Assembly: GCA_937907645.1 (NCBI GenBank) | Contig: CALCWV010000053.1 | Span: 1-29,041, forward strand | Direction of reading: 5' to 3' | Length of the DNA stretch: 29,041 nucleotides | From: an uncultured Clostridia bacterium | Lineage (GTDB): Bacteria; Bacillota; Clostridia; Christensenellales; UBA1242 | Shown here: in pieces, positions 14,440 to 20,676 of the stretch | Position numbering within the stretch: position 1 is the first letter of the stretch | Layout: each line of letters opens with the position of its first letter | The notes under the pieces: model-generated | Told to the model about the DNA's origin: nothing | What the model saw: only the letters and a program-made list of their open reading frames with translations | The model's database searches: none | Program-made: the position numbers and the translations under genes

Positions 14440-14913
14440 ATGGCACAAGCACGTTATTTAACACCAGAAGGCAAAAAGCAAATCGAAGAAAAGTTGGAAT
14501 TCTACAAGAGAGTCAAAAGGCCAGAAGTAATCAAGAAAATTGGAATTGCTAGAGAGTTTGGGGATCTTTCAGAAAACGCAGAATATGATGCTGCAAAAGA
14601 AGAACAAGGTATCATCGAAGCTGAAATCAAAAACATGGAAGACCTACTTCTCACAGCTATTATCATTGATAAAGATAAACTTGACTGTTCAAAAGTTCAT
14701 GTTGGAACAACAGTAAAATTGTATGACGAAGAGTTCGACGAAGACGTTGAATATTCTATCGTTGGAACACAAGAAAGCGATCCAAAGAGGGGAGTTATCA
14801 GCAATGAATCACCTTTGGGGGCAGCCTTACTTGGACACAAAGTTGGTGAGTTTGTAGTAGTTAAAACTCCAAGCGGAGATACTAGATACAAAATTCTTGA
14901 AATCAGAGTCTAA
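14440..14913 (+). CDS. greA: Transcription elongation factor GreA
   Basis: Enters the RNA polymerase secondary channel and stimulates cleavage of backtracked RNA. The 157-residue length is normal. The N-terminal coiled coil carries the conserved tip EFGDLSENAEYDAAKEEQ (39-56) with the metal-holding acids Asp42 and Glu45. The C-terminal FKBP-like domain ends with SPLGAALLGHKVGEFVVV and the usual YKILEIRV. The longest frame starts at ATG 14428, but that ATG is fused to the ribosome site GGAGG (14430-14434); ATG 14440, five bases later, gives the normal N terminus MAQARYLTPEG. It is transcribed alone from a perfect promoter and closed by a UUCG-loop terminator. Confidence 0.97.
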   Translation: MAQARYLTPEGKKQIEEKLEFYKRVKRPEVIKKIGIAREFGDLSENAEYDAAKEEQGIIEAEIKNMEDLLLTAIIIDKDKLDCSKVHVGTTVKLYDEEFDEDVEYSIVGTQESDPKRGVISNESPLGAALLGHKVGEFVVVKTPSGDTRYKILEIRV

Positions 14914-14914
14914 G

Positions 14915-14944
14915 CGTTTTCTCTTCGGAGAAAATGTCTTTTTT
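14915..14944 (+). terminator. Intrinsic terminator of greA with UUCG tetraloop
   Basis: CGTTTTCTC (14915-14923) and GAGAAAATG (14928-14936) pair over nine positions (one G-U) around the loop TTCG. TCTTTTTT follows through 14944. Confidence 0.88.
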
Positions 14945-14958
14945 AGGGATATTTGAAG

Positions 14959-14984
14959 TTATGTTTTAGGAAGCTAAGACATAA
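14959..14984 (+). promoter_or_regulatory. 26-base inverted repeat upstream of the 15064 gene
   Basis: TTATGTTTTAG (14959-14969) and CTAAGACATAA (14974-14984) form an 11-bp stem (one G-U) with loop GAAG. The following T stretch is broken, so it is either a second, weak terminator for greA or a protein-binding site about 25 bases upstream of the next -35. Confidence 0.4.
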
Positions 14985-15009
14985 TTTCTATTTTATTCCA
15001 TAAAAACAT

Positions 15010-15038
15010 TTGCAAATAGCATAAATATATTGTATAAT
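15010..15038 (+). promoter_or_regulatory. Sigma-A promoter of the 15064 membrane-protein gene
   Basis: TTGCAA (15010-15015), 17-base spacer, TATAAT (15033-15038). The ATG at 15037 lies within the -10 element, so it cannot be the start of translation. Confidence 0.8.
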
Positions 15039-15063
15039 GTCTGTATCAAAGAGAGAAGAAAAA

Positions 15064-15990
15064 ATGATATTTAAAAATTCTTTAAAATTATTTTGTTCTA
15101 ATTTCGGCAAAGTTTGGAAATACTTTTTTTACAGTGTAATCGTAACAGGAATCGTTATCGGACTTATGATGCCTTTCTTAAACGAAATCAGAACAGTAGT
15201 TTTAGCAAACTGGACAAATGATATTTTGAATGCAATTCCTTCAACGGGACTACTATATGGGTCAAATGTTGCGGGCATGTTTTCTGCCGTTTGGGCTTTC
15301 TGCTATGGCTGTGTAACAATGCTTTTCACTAATTATTTGTGGGTGGGAATTTATTTAGCTTTCCTCATGATTATTATTTGGCCTTTCCTCATGAATGTAG
15401 GGAAGTACACTGTTCATGAAAGCTTGTATAACTATATGTCAAGTCAAACAAAGTCAAGCTATTGTGCAGTTTTAATTAAAACATTAAGACATTCTTCTGC
15501 TTATGCAATTTTAAAGACTTTAATGTCAATAATTTGGAAAGCAATCCTTGTTGTTGGCTCTTATGCTTTGTTTACAATCGAAGCTCCTCTTTTCGATTAC
15601 TTCCTTCCTGTAATCGTTATCGTAGTTGGCGCTTTGGCAACAGCAATTGCTCAAACATTCATTTCCGGCTGGGCTCCAGCAAGTGTTGTTTACAATTTTA
15701 ACGTTGTAAAATCATACAACATTGGATTTAAAGCAGTTGTAAGAAAGTATGGAAGAATTTTATCAACTGGATTTATGATAAATATGATTTTTATCTTTTT
15801 GATTATGGGATTTGGCGTTGTTTCTGCCGCTGTGTTTATCCCTCTATATTATGGTCTTAATAACATGTTCGAAATGGTTATGTTCTTCAGCAGTCAAGGG
15901 ATGAGATACTATGTTGACGCTGACACAGTTGTAACTCCAAAGAAACTCGAACAACAAGATACGATAGAAAAAACAAAATATTTGTTATAA
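15064..15990 (+). CDS. Hypothetical polytopic membrane protein
   Basis: A 308-residue protein with about six hydrophobic segments, at roughly 18-40, 70-90, 96-118, 145-168, 178-200 and 235-262, and short soluble ends. No transporter or enzyme motif is recognised; the layout resembles the many DUF-type membrane proteins of Clostridia. The frame is open from ATG 15037, but that codon overlaps the TATAAT -10 box, so ATG 15064 is taken as the start (MIFKNSLKLF). The ribosome site there is weak (GAGAGAAG). A small hairpin with T6 at 16019-16043 separates it from the RNase J gene. Confidence 0.82.
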   Translation: MIFKNSLKLFCSNFGKVWKYFFYSVIVTGIVIGLMMPFLNEIRTVVLANWTNDILNAIPSTGLLYGSNVAGMFSAVWAFCYGCVTMLFTNYLWVGIYLAFLMIIIWPFLMNVGKYTVHESLYNYMSSQTKSSYCAVLIKTLRHSSAYAILKTLMSIIWKAILVVGSYALFTIEAPLFDYFLPVIVIVVGALATAIAQTFISGWAPASVVYNFNVVKSYNIGFKAVVRKYGRILSTGFMINMIFIFLIMGFGVVSAAVFIPLYYGLNNMFEMVMFFSSQGMRYYVDADTVVTPKKLEQQDTIEKTKYLL

Positions 15991-16018
15991 AATTTAGCAA
16001 TATTTGAAGAGAAAATTA

Positions 16019-16043
16019 ATAATGTTGAGACATTATGTTTTTT
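16019..16043 (+). terminator. Weak terminator or attenuator before the RNase J gene
   Basis: ATAATGT (16019-16025), loop TGAG, ACATTAT (16030-16036), then G and T6 (16038-16043). The stem is A+T-rich and may be leaky. It ends 25 bases before the RNase J start codon, so it could also act as a leader attenuator for that gene. Confidence 0.45.
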
Positions 16044-16068
16044 GTATGAAATTAATAAAAGGAGAAAA

Positions 16069-17724
16069 ATGAATAGTAAAGTAAAAATCACCTTTTTGGG
16101 CGGAGTAGGTGAAATCGGAAAAAACATGACCGCCATTGAATATGAAGATGAAATTATTGTCATCGATGCAGGACTAACATTCCCAGGAGATGACCTTCCA
16201 GGAATTGATATCGTTATTCCAGACATCTCATATTTACTTGCAAACAAGGACAAAGTTAAGGCAATTATTCTAACTCATGGACACGAAGATCACATCGGAG
16301 CCCTTCCTTTTGTATTGCAAAGTTTAAACGTTCCAATTTATGGATCAAGACTGACACTTGCATTAGTTGAAAGCAAGATGAAGGAATATCCAAAAGTTAA
16401 ATACAAAGCTGTTTCTGTTAAGGCTAAAAATGTGCTTAAGCTTGGAAACTTCACAATCGAGTTTATTCATGTAAATCACTCAATCGCAGGAGCGCTTGCT
16501 CTTTGCATATCAACTCCAGTTGGCAATATTGTTCACACAGGGGACTTTAAAGTCGATTATGAAGCTTTAGACGGAAAGACAACAGACCTCGCTAGATTTG
16601 GTGAATTAGGGAAGAAAGGAGTAAATTTACTTCTCTGCGAAAGTACTAACGTTTGCAGAAAAGGTTTTTCAATGAGCGAAAAATCTGTTGGAGTAACTTT
16701 GGACAAGATTTTTGAGGCGAATAAAGAAAAGAGACTCTTTGTTGCTACTTTTGCATCTAACATCCACAGATTGCAACAAATCCTTGATTTAGCTGAAAAA
16801 TACAAGAGAAAAGTCGCTTTCACTGGAAGAAGCATGATCAATGTTTCAGAAGTTGCTATGAAGATTGGTGAGCTTAAATATGACATCAAAAATATCATCG
16901 ATATTGACAGCATCAATAAATATGAAGACAAGGAACTCTTGATTGTAACAACTGGAAGCCAAGGGGAGCCAATGAGCGCTCTTACAAGAATGGCAATGGG
17001 CGAATTTAAGCAAATAAAACTTAGACAAAACGACCTTATTGTTTTCTCAGCATCTCCTATTCCAGGAAATGAGAAGTCAGTTTACAACGTTATTAATGCT
17101 TTGTACAAACTTGGTGCGGACGTAATCTATGACGAACTTGCTGCAGTCCATGTATCAGGACACGCTTGTGAAGAAGAGTTGAAGCTTATGCACAACTTAG
17201 TTAAGCCTAAGTTCTTTATGCCTGTTCACGGTGAATTTAGACACTTAAAAACACATAAGGATTTAGCAATGAGACTAGGAATGGAAGAGAGAAACATAAT
17301 CCTTCCATCGCTTGGAGCTCAGGTTGAATTGTCAGCAAACTCAATGCGTCAAACAGGATATGTGACAGCAGGTCAAAGACTTGTTGACGGAATTGGAATT
17401 GGGGATATGGATAGTAACGTTCTTAAGGAAAGATTACAGCTTTCTGAAGACGGAATCTGTGTTGTTGTAGTAAATATCAACAACGTTTCAGGAACAGTTA
17501 CAAGCGATCCATTTATTATCACAAGAGGTGTTGTATATGAAGCTGAGTCAGAGGAGTTTGTTGCTGACGCTAAAGCTGCTATAATCGCATCGCTAAAGGA
17601 ACAAGACTTAAGAGCAGTTGAGCCTTCAGTTATAAAGAACACTATCAGAAGAAACGTTTCTAACTTTATATTTAGAAGAACGAAGAGAAGACCTATGATC
17701 CTTACAATCGTTCTTTTGGACTAG
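16069..17724 (+). CDS. rnj: Ribonuclease J
   Basis: Metallo-beta-lactamase/beta-CASP ribonuclease with 5'-3' exonuclease and endonuclease activity, central to mRNA turnover and rRNA processing in Gram-positive bacteria. The 551-residue length is normal. The start KVKITFLGGVGEIGKNM is characteristic; the zinc-binding motif HGHEDH gives His70, His72, Asp74 and His75; NHSIAGALAL and VHTGDFK (about 137-162) supply further metal ligands; STNVCRKG and TGSQGEPMSAL belong to the beta-CASP part; HVSGHA and PVHGEFRHL contain the late conserved histidines. The longest frame begins at 16042, but ATG 16069 lies five bases after AAGGAG (16059-16064). The gene is followed after one base by the methyltransferase gene. 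Whether it is RNase J1 or J2 cannot be told from one copy. Confidence 0.96.
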   Translation: MNSKVKITFLGGVGEIGKNMTAIEYEDEIIVIDAGLTFPGDDLPGIDIVIPDISYLLANKDKVKAIILTHGHEDHIGALPFVLQSLNVPIYGSRLTLALVESKMKEYPKVKYKAVSVKAKNVLKLGNFTIEFIHVNHSIAGALALCISTPVGNIVHTGDFKVDYEALDGKTTDLARFGELGKKGVNLLLCESTNVCRKGFSMSEKSVGVTLDKIFEANKEKRLFVATFASNIHRLQQILDLAEKYKRKVAFTGRSMINVSEVAMKIGELKYDIKNIIDIDSINKYEDKELLIVTTGSQGEPMSALTRMAMGEFKQIKLRQNDLIVFSASPIPGNEKSVYNVINALYKLGADVIYDELAAVHVSGHACEEELKLMHNLVKPKFFMPVHGEFRHLKTHKDLAMRLGMEERNIILPSLGAQVELSANSMRQTGYVTAGQRLVDGIGIGDMDSNVLKERLQLSEDGICVVVVNINNVSGTVTSDPFIITRGVVYEAESEEFVADAKAAIIASLKEQDLRAVEPSVIKNTIRRNVSNFIFRRTKRRPMILTIVLLD

Positions 17725-17725
17725 T

Positions 17726-18310
17726 ATGAATAAGCAAGAGCTCAAAGACTTTGCAAGAAAAAATTGGGTGCCTATCTTAAGGGATAAGAGCGCCGATTTT
17801 TTATGTAAAGTTATAAAAGACCAGCAGCCAAAGACGATCCTTGAGATAGGAACTTGCCTTGGATATTCGGGAACACTTATGCTAGAAAATTCTTCCGCAT
17901 TTCTTACAACTATTGAGAAGGATGAAAAGAAATGCGAGCAGGCAGCTGGGAACTTTAAACAAGCGGGACTTGAAGAGAGAGTAAAAGTCATCTGCGGCGA
18001 CGCAGGTGAGGTTATAGAAAAGCTTGAAGCTGAGGGAAATAAATATGATTTTATCTTCCTAGACGGACCAAAAGGTCAGTATCTTTTCTATCTTCCACAT
18101 TTAAAGAAAATGCTAAATAAGGGCGGAATTTTAATGGCAGATGATATCTATTATCATGGCTGGGTGAAGGGAAACGATTATCCAAAGCATAAGCACAGAA
18201 CAATTATACTTAGACTTAGGGAATTTATTGAAAAAATAACGACGGATGAAGATTTTGACACAATTTTGCTCGATTTGGAGGACGGAATTAGTCTTTCCTG
18301 TCTTAAATAA
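17726..18310 (+). CDS. SAM-dependent O-methyltransferase, TrmR/YrrM-like
   Basis: A 194-residue class I methyltransferase of the O-methyltransferase family 3 type. LEIGTCLGYSG (39-49) is the SAM-binding glycine loop, TIEKDEKKC gives the acidic residue that binds the ribose, GDAGEVIEKL and YDFIFLDGPKGQY (about 107-119) form the substrate and metal region, and GGILMADDIYYHGWV completes the metal-ligand set. The closest characterised relatives methylate the wobble 5-hydroxyuridine of tRNA (TrmR), which is the likely but unproved role. The start follows the RNase J stop by one base and has no clear Shine-Dalgarno sequence, so translation is probably coupled to RNase J. Confidence 0.88.
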   Translation: MNKQELKDFARKNWVPILRDKSADFLCKVIKDQQPKTILEIGTCLGYSGTLMLENSSAFLTTIEKDEKKCEQAAGNFKQAGLEERVKVICGDAGEVIEKLEAEGNKYDFIFLDGPKGQYLFYLPHLKKMLNKGGILMADDIYYHGWVKGNDYPKHKHRTIILRLREFIEKITTDEDFDTILLDLEDGISLSCLK

Positions 18311-18320
18311 TTGGATATAA

Positions 18321-18350
18321 TTGACTTAAATTGTCAAATTGTGGTAGAAT
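18321..18350 (+). promoter_or_regulatory. Extended -10 promoter giving a leaderless PAP2 mRNA
   Basis: TTGACT (18321-18326), 18-base spacer, TGGTAGAAT (TAGAAT at 18345-18350). Counting seven bases from the end of the -10 places +1 exactly on the A of the ATG at 18357. TTGAC-N7-GTCAA (18321-18337) is an inverted repeat overlapping the -35 and could be an operator. Confidence 0.65.
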
Positions 18351-18356
18351 AAGCGT

Positions 18357-18905
18357 ATGGAATTTGAAGCAAAGATTATTGAGTTCCTTCAAGCTGGTGC
18401 TTGTCAGGAATGGACAGTATTTTTTAGAATAATCTCATTATTAGGAAGCTGGGTTGGTTTTCTAATTGCTTTTATTATTATTTTTATGTACAGCAAGCGC
18501 TATGCCACTATTTTTGGGATAACCTATGGCGTGGGCGTTGGATTAAACTACATAATTAAGCTCATTGTTGCCCGCGCAAGGCCTTATGAAGCTTTTTCTG
18601 ATATACAGATGCTGACAAGTGCACTCGGAAATAGTTTTCCAAGCGGGCACTCCGTTTCGGTCACAATAATTGCGTTTTTCGTCACAGTCTTTGTTTTCAA
18701 AAAATCCCAGAATAAATTCATTAGATATGGAACATTAATATCAATGCTGCTCTATGCAGGACTAGTTTTCTTGTCAAGAATGTATCTCGGAGCACATTAT
18801 CTCACTGATGTTATCGCAGGAATATGCGTTGGACTTCTCATGTGTATGATTTGTTACATTATATATAGAAAAGTGAGAGCGCTCATGATAAAAGAGAAGG
18901 TGTAG
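18357..18905 (+). CDS. PAP2-family membrane phosphatase
   Basis: A 182-residue membrane enzyme of the type 2 phosphatidic acid phosphatase family, which dephosphorylates lipid phosphates such as undecaprenyl pyrophosphate or phosphatidylglycerol phosphate at the membrane. All three signature motifs are present: KLIVARARP (68-76), PSGH (95-98), and SRMYLGAHYLTD (140-151) with His147 and Asp151. About five hydrophobic segments surround them. Substrate cannot be read from the sequence; a role in undecaprenyl-phosphate recycling would fit a walled cell. There is no ribosome site: the promoter -10 ends six bases before the ATG, so the mRNA is probably leaderless. One base separates it from tsaE. 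Confidence 0.9.
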   Translation: MEFEAKIIEFLQAGACQEWTVFFRIISLLGSWVGFLIAFIIIFMYSKRYATIFGITYGVGVGLNYIIKLIVARARPYEAFSDIQMLTSALGNSFPSGHSVSVTIIAFFVTVFVFKKSQNKFIRYGTLISMLLYAGLVFLSRMYLGAHYLTDVIAGICVGLLMCMICYIIYRKVRALMIKEKV

Positions 18906-18906
18906 C

Positions 18907-19344
18907 ATGGAAAAGGTAATTTCAAAAAGTGTCAGTGACACAATAAAACTTGGCGAAAAAATGGCAAAAAAAATTAAGAGTGGGACAATAATCCTTCTTC
19001 ATGGGGATTTAGGAGCTGGCAAGACTCATTTTGTCAAAGGCCTTGCTAGGGGACTGAAGAACAAGTCTCAGGTCACAAGCCCAACTTTCACAATTATGAA
19101 CGCATATGAGGGCGGAAGACTTCCTGTTTATCACTTTGATATGTATAGACTAAGCTCCGCAGAAGAGGCAATAGAGGCTGGCCTTGAGGAATATTTTGAT
19201 ATAAAGAGCTTGGACGGCGTTTCGGTCGTGGAGTGGTCAGAGAATGTTCCGGGGCTTATAAAAGGAAATGTTATTGATATAACAATTGAAAAGGCCGAGG
19301 ACGAAAACAAGAGAATAATCACAATAGGAGAAAAAGTATGTTAG
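18907..19344 (+). CDS. tsaE: tRNA t6A biosynthesis ATPase TsaE
   Basis: ATPase partner of TsaB-TsaD in making N6-threonylcarbamoyladenosine at position 37 of ANN-decoding tRNAs. The 145-residue length is normal. GDLGAGKT (33-40) is the P-loop; SPTFTIMNAYEGG and VYHFDMYRL (about 59-81) are the TsaE switch region; VVEWSENVPGLI matches the usual VEWPE segment. The start follows the PAP2 stop by one base, with AGAAGG upstream. The end overlaps tsaB by seven bases, showing tight coupling of the two t6A genes. Confidence 0.95.
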   Translation: MEKVISKSVSDTIKLGEKMAKKIKSGTIILLHGDLGAGKTHFVKGLARGLKNKSQVTSPTFTIMNAYEGGRLPVYHFDMYRLSSAEEAIEAGLEEYFDIKSLDGVSVVEWSENVPGLIKGNVIDITIEKAEDENKRIITIGEKVC

Positions 19345-19955
19345 CAATATCAACTGCGACGAAGAAAGCATATATAGGGATAGACTACAACGGAAAGAGA
19401 TACTTTTCTTGCATAGACGCTGACTGCAAACAGTCAGAAAATATTTTAAAGGAAATAGACAAGTTGTTAGATAAAAACGGCATCGCTTTCAAAGATGTTG
19501 GGAATATCGCCGTTGTTATAGGTCCAGGCTCATTCACTGGGATTAGAATTGGCACTGCTTTAGTCAAAGGTTTATGTGCAGGAGATCCAAGCCACAAAGT
19601 TTATCCTATTTCAACGTTGGATCTAATGTCAAAAGTATTTCAAAAGAAAAACAAAGGCCAAGAGCATTATTGTGTCATGAATGCACTGAGTGGAAGAATA
19701 TTCTATGCTAAGTATGACGCAGATGGAAACAAGGTTGGAAGGGAAGAGATGTCCTTTACAGGAGATGACATCGACATTCGCAAATCTGTGTTCTTAATAG
19801 AAGAATACAACGATATTGACGGAGGAATTCAACTTGACAGTGAGACTCTTTTGGATTACGCTCTTGAGCTTGAAAGGACGAAAGAAGGCATAGATGCGAG
19901 GGAACTTACACCTGTGTATATAAGAAAGTCTCAAGCAGAAGAAAATATTCAATAA
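19338..19955 (+). CDS. tsaB: tRNA t6A biosynthesis scaffold protein TsaB
   Basis: ASKHA-fold dimerisation partner of TsaD in the threonylcarbamoyl transferase complex. The 205-residue protein begins MLAISTATK and carries the family hallmark GPGSFTGIRIG (62-72). Its C-terminal half is somewhat short and divergent, as usual for TsaB. It overlaps tsaE by seven bases and has GGAG ten bases upstream of its ATG. In many Firmicutes rimI and tsaD come next; here they are absent, and a promoter for an unrelated gene follows. TsaD, the catalytic subunit, must be encoded elsewhere. Confidence 0.94.
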   Translation: MLAISTATKKAYIGIDYNGKRYFSCIDADCKQSENILKEIDKLLDKNGIAFKDVGNIAVVIGPGSFTGIRIGTALVKGLCAGDPSHKVYPISTLDLMSKVFQKKNKGQEHYCVMNALSGRIFYAKYDADGNKVGREEMSFTGDDIDIRKSVFLIEEYNDIDGGIQLDSETLLDYALELERTKEGIDARELTPVYIRKSQAEENIQ

Positions 19956-19982
19956 AAAATTAAAAAAAATATTAAAAAATAG

Positions 19983-20011
19983 TAGACATTTAACAATGAT
20001 ATAAGTATAAT
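19983..20011 (+). promoter_or_regulatory. Sigma-A promoter of the zinc-ribbon gene
   Basis: TAGACA (19983-19988), 17-base spacer, TATAAT (20006-20011). The leader is about 50 bases, with GGAG before ATG 20070. Confidence 0.78.
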
Positions 20012-20016
20012 CATTG
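19994..20016. promoter_or_regulatory. Inverted repeat spanning the -10 of the zinc-ribbon promoter
   Basis: CAATGAT (19994-20000) and ATCATTG (20010-20016) are perfect 7-bp arms separated by nine bases, centred on the -10 region. The geometry suits a repressor dimer. No known operator is recognised. Confidence 0.4.
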
Positions 20017-20069
20017 GAGAAATGAGAATCTTAGATTGAAGAGAGTAATTTCATGATTAAGGAGTTTAT

Positions 20070-20564
20070 ATGAGAAAACCAGAATATAAGAGATGTCCTA
20101 GATGCGAATTAAACTTTATTAAGAAGAGTGAAAAACTTTGCAGCGTTTGCCAAGCTGAATTAAATTCAAAGGGAAGTTATGTCAGCGACCTTGACTTAGA
20201 GCTTTGCCCAGTTTGCAAGACAAATTATATTCAACCAGGGGAAATTATGTGCCCAACATGTCTTAAAGAACATCAAAATGAAGATGGAGAGCTTGCAGAA
20301 GATTGGGAATTATATGCTAACCGTGAGGACGAAGACGATTATGTTGACCCAGACGAGGAAACAGGCGGAATGGCTTCAATCACAGATGATCCAGACGAAC
20401 TCATTTCTGGCGGATATGATGACAGCGGCTTAGATGACTTCGACGACGAAGACTTAGACGATATGCCTGAGGATTTAGATGACGACGACCTTGAATCTGA
20501 CGATGACGATGATGACAACGATGACTTCGACGACGATGATGACGACGAGGACGATGATTTTTAA
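20070..20564 (+). CDS. Tandem zinc-ribbon protein with highly acidic tail
   Basis: A 164-residue protein of no named family. The N-terminal 64 residues contain two zinc ribbons of identical spacing: Cys9, 12, 24 and 27, and Cys46, 49, 61 and 64 (CxxC-x11-CxxC twice, CPRC/CSVC and CPVC/CPTC), evidently an internal duplication. From about residue 70 the protein becomes acidic, and the last 50 residues are almost only Asp and Glu. The tail resembles in character the acidic tail of RNA polymerase delta, or a nucleic-acid mimic, but no homology is implied. A cytoplasmic, nucleic-acid- or polymerase-associated role is a guess. It has its own promoter with an operator-like repeat, GGAG upstream, and a strong terminator containing its stop codon. 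Confidence 0.85.
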   Translation: MRKPEYKRCPRCELNFIKKSEKLCSVCQAELNSKGSYVSDLDLELCPVCKTNYIQPGEIMCPTCLKEHQNEDGELAEDWELYANREDEDDYVDPDEETGGMASITDDPDELISGGYDDSGLDDFDDEDLDDMPEDLDDDDLESDDDDDDNDDFDDDDDDEDDDF

Positions 20565-20603
20565 TAAAAAAAAGATTGGACTATCCAATCTTTTTTTTAT
20601 TAA
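20561..20603. terminator. Strong bidirectional intrinsic terminator (20-bp perfect arms)
   Basis: Bases 20561-20580 and 20584-20603 are exact reverse complements around a 3-base loop. The core is GATTGGA-CTA-TCCAATC, flanked by A8 and T8. The stop codon of the zinc-ribbon gene (20562-20564) lies in the left arm. Confidence 0.92.
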
Positions 20604-20635
20604 GAAACTATTTTAAATTTTGTTTTCAATTTGTA

Positions 20636-20667
20636 AAAAAAGCACTAACTTATCTTAGTGCTTTTTT
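20636..20667. terminator. Bidirectional intrinsic terminator after the surface-protein gene
   Basis: A6-GCACTAA (20636-20648) pairs perfectly over 13 bp with TTAGTGC-T6 (20655-20667) around loop CTTATC. It lies nine bases beyond the stop of the minus-strand gene at 20677 and is the second of two tandem terminators between convergent genes. Confidence 0.9.
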
Positions 20668-20676
20668 GTATTAATT

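Noticed and set aside
15037..15063. ATG 15037 as start of the membrane protein
   Set aside because: It overlaps the TATAAT -10 box of a well-spaced promoter and would not be in the mRNA.
20300..20564. Short tandem repeat of GAC/GAT codons as a DNA repeat array
   Set aside because: The Asp/Glu-coding stretch uses mixed GAC, GAT, GAG and GAA without a regular unit; it is a compositional bias of the protein, not a DNA-level repeat.
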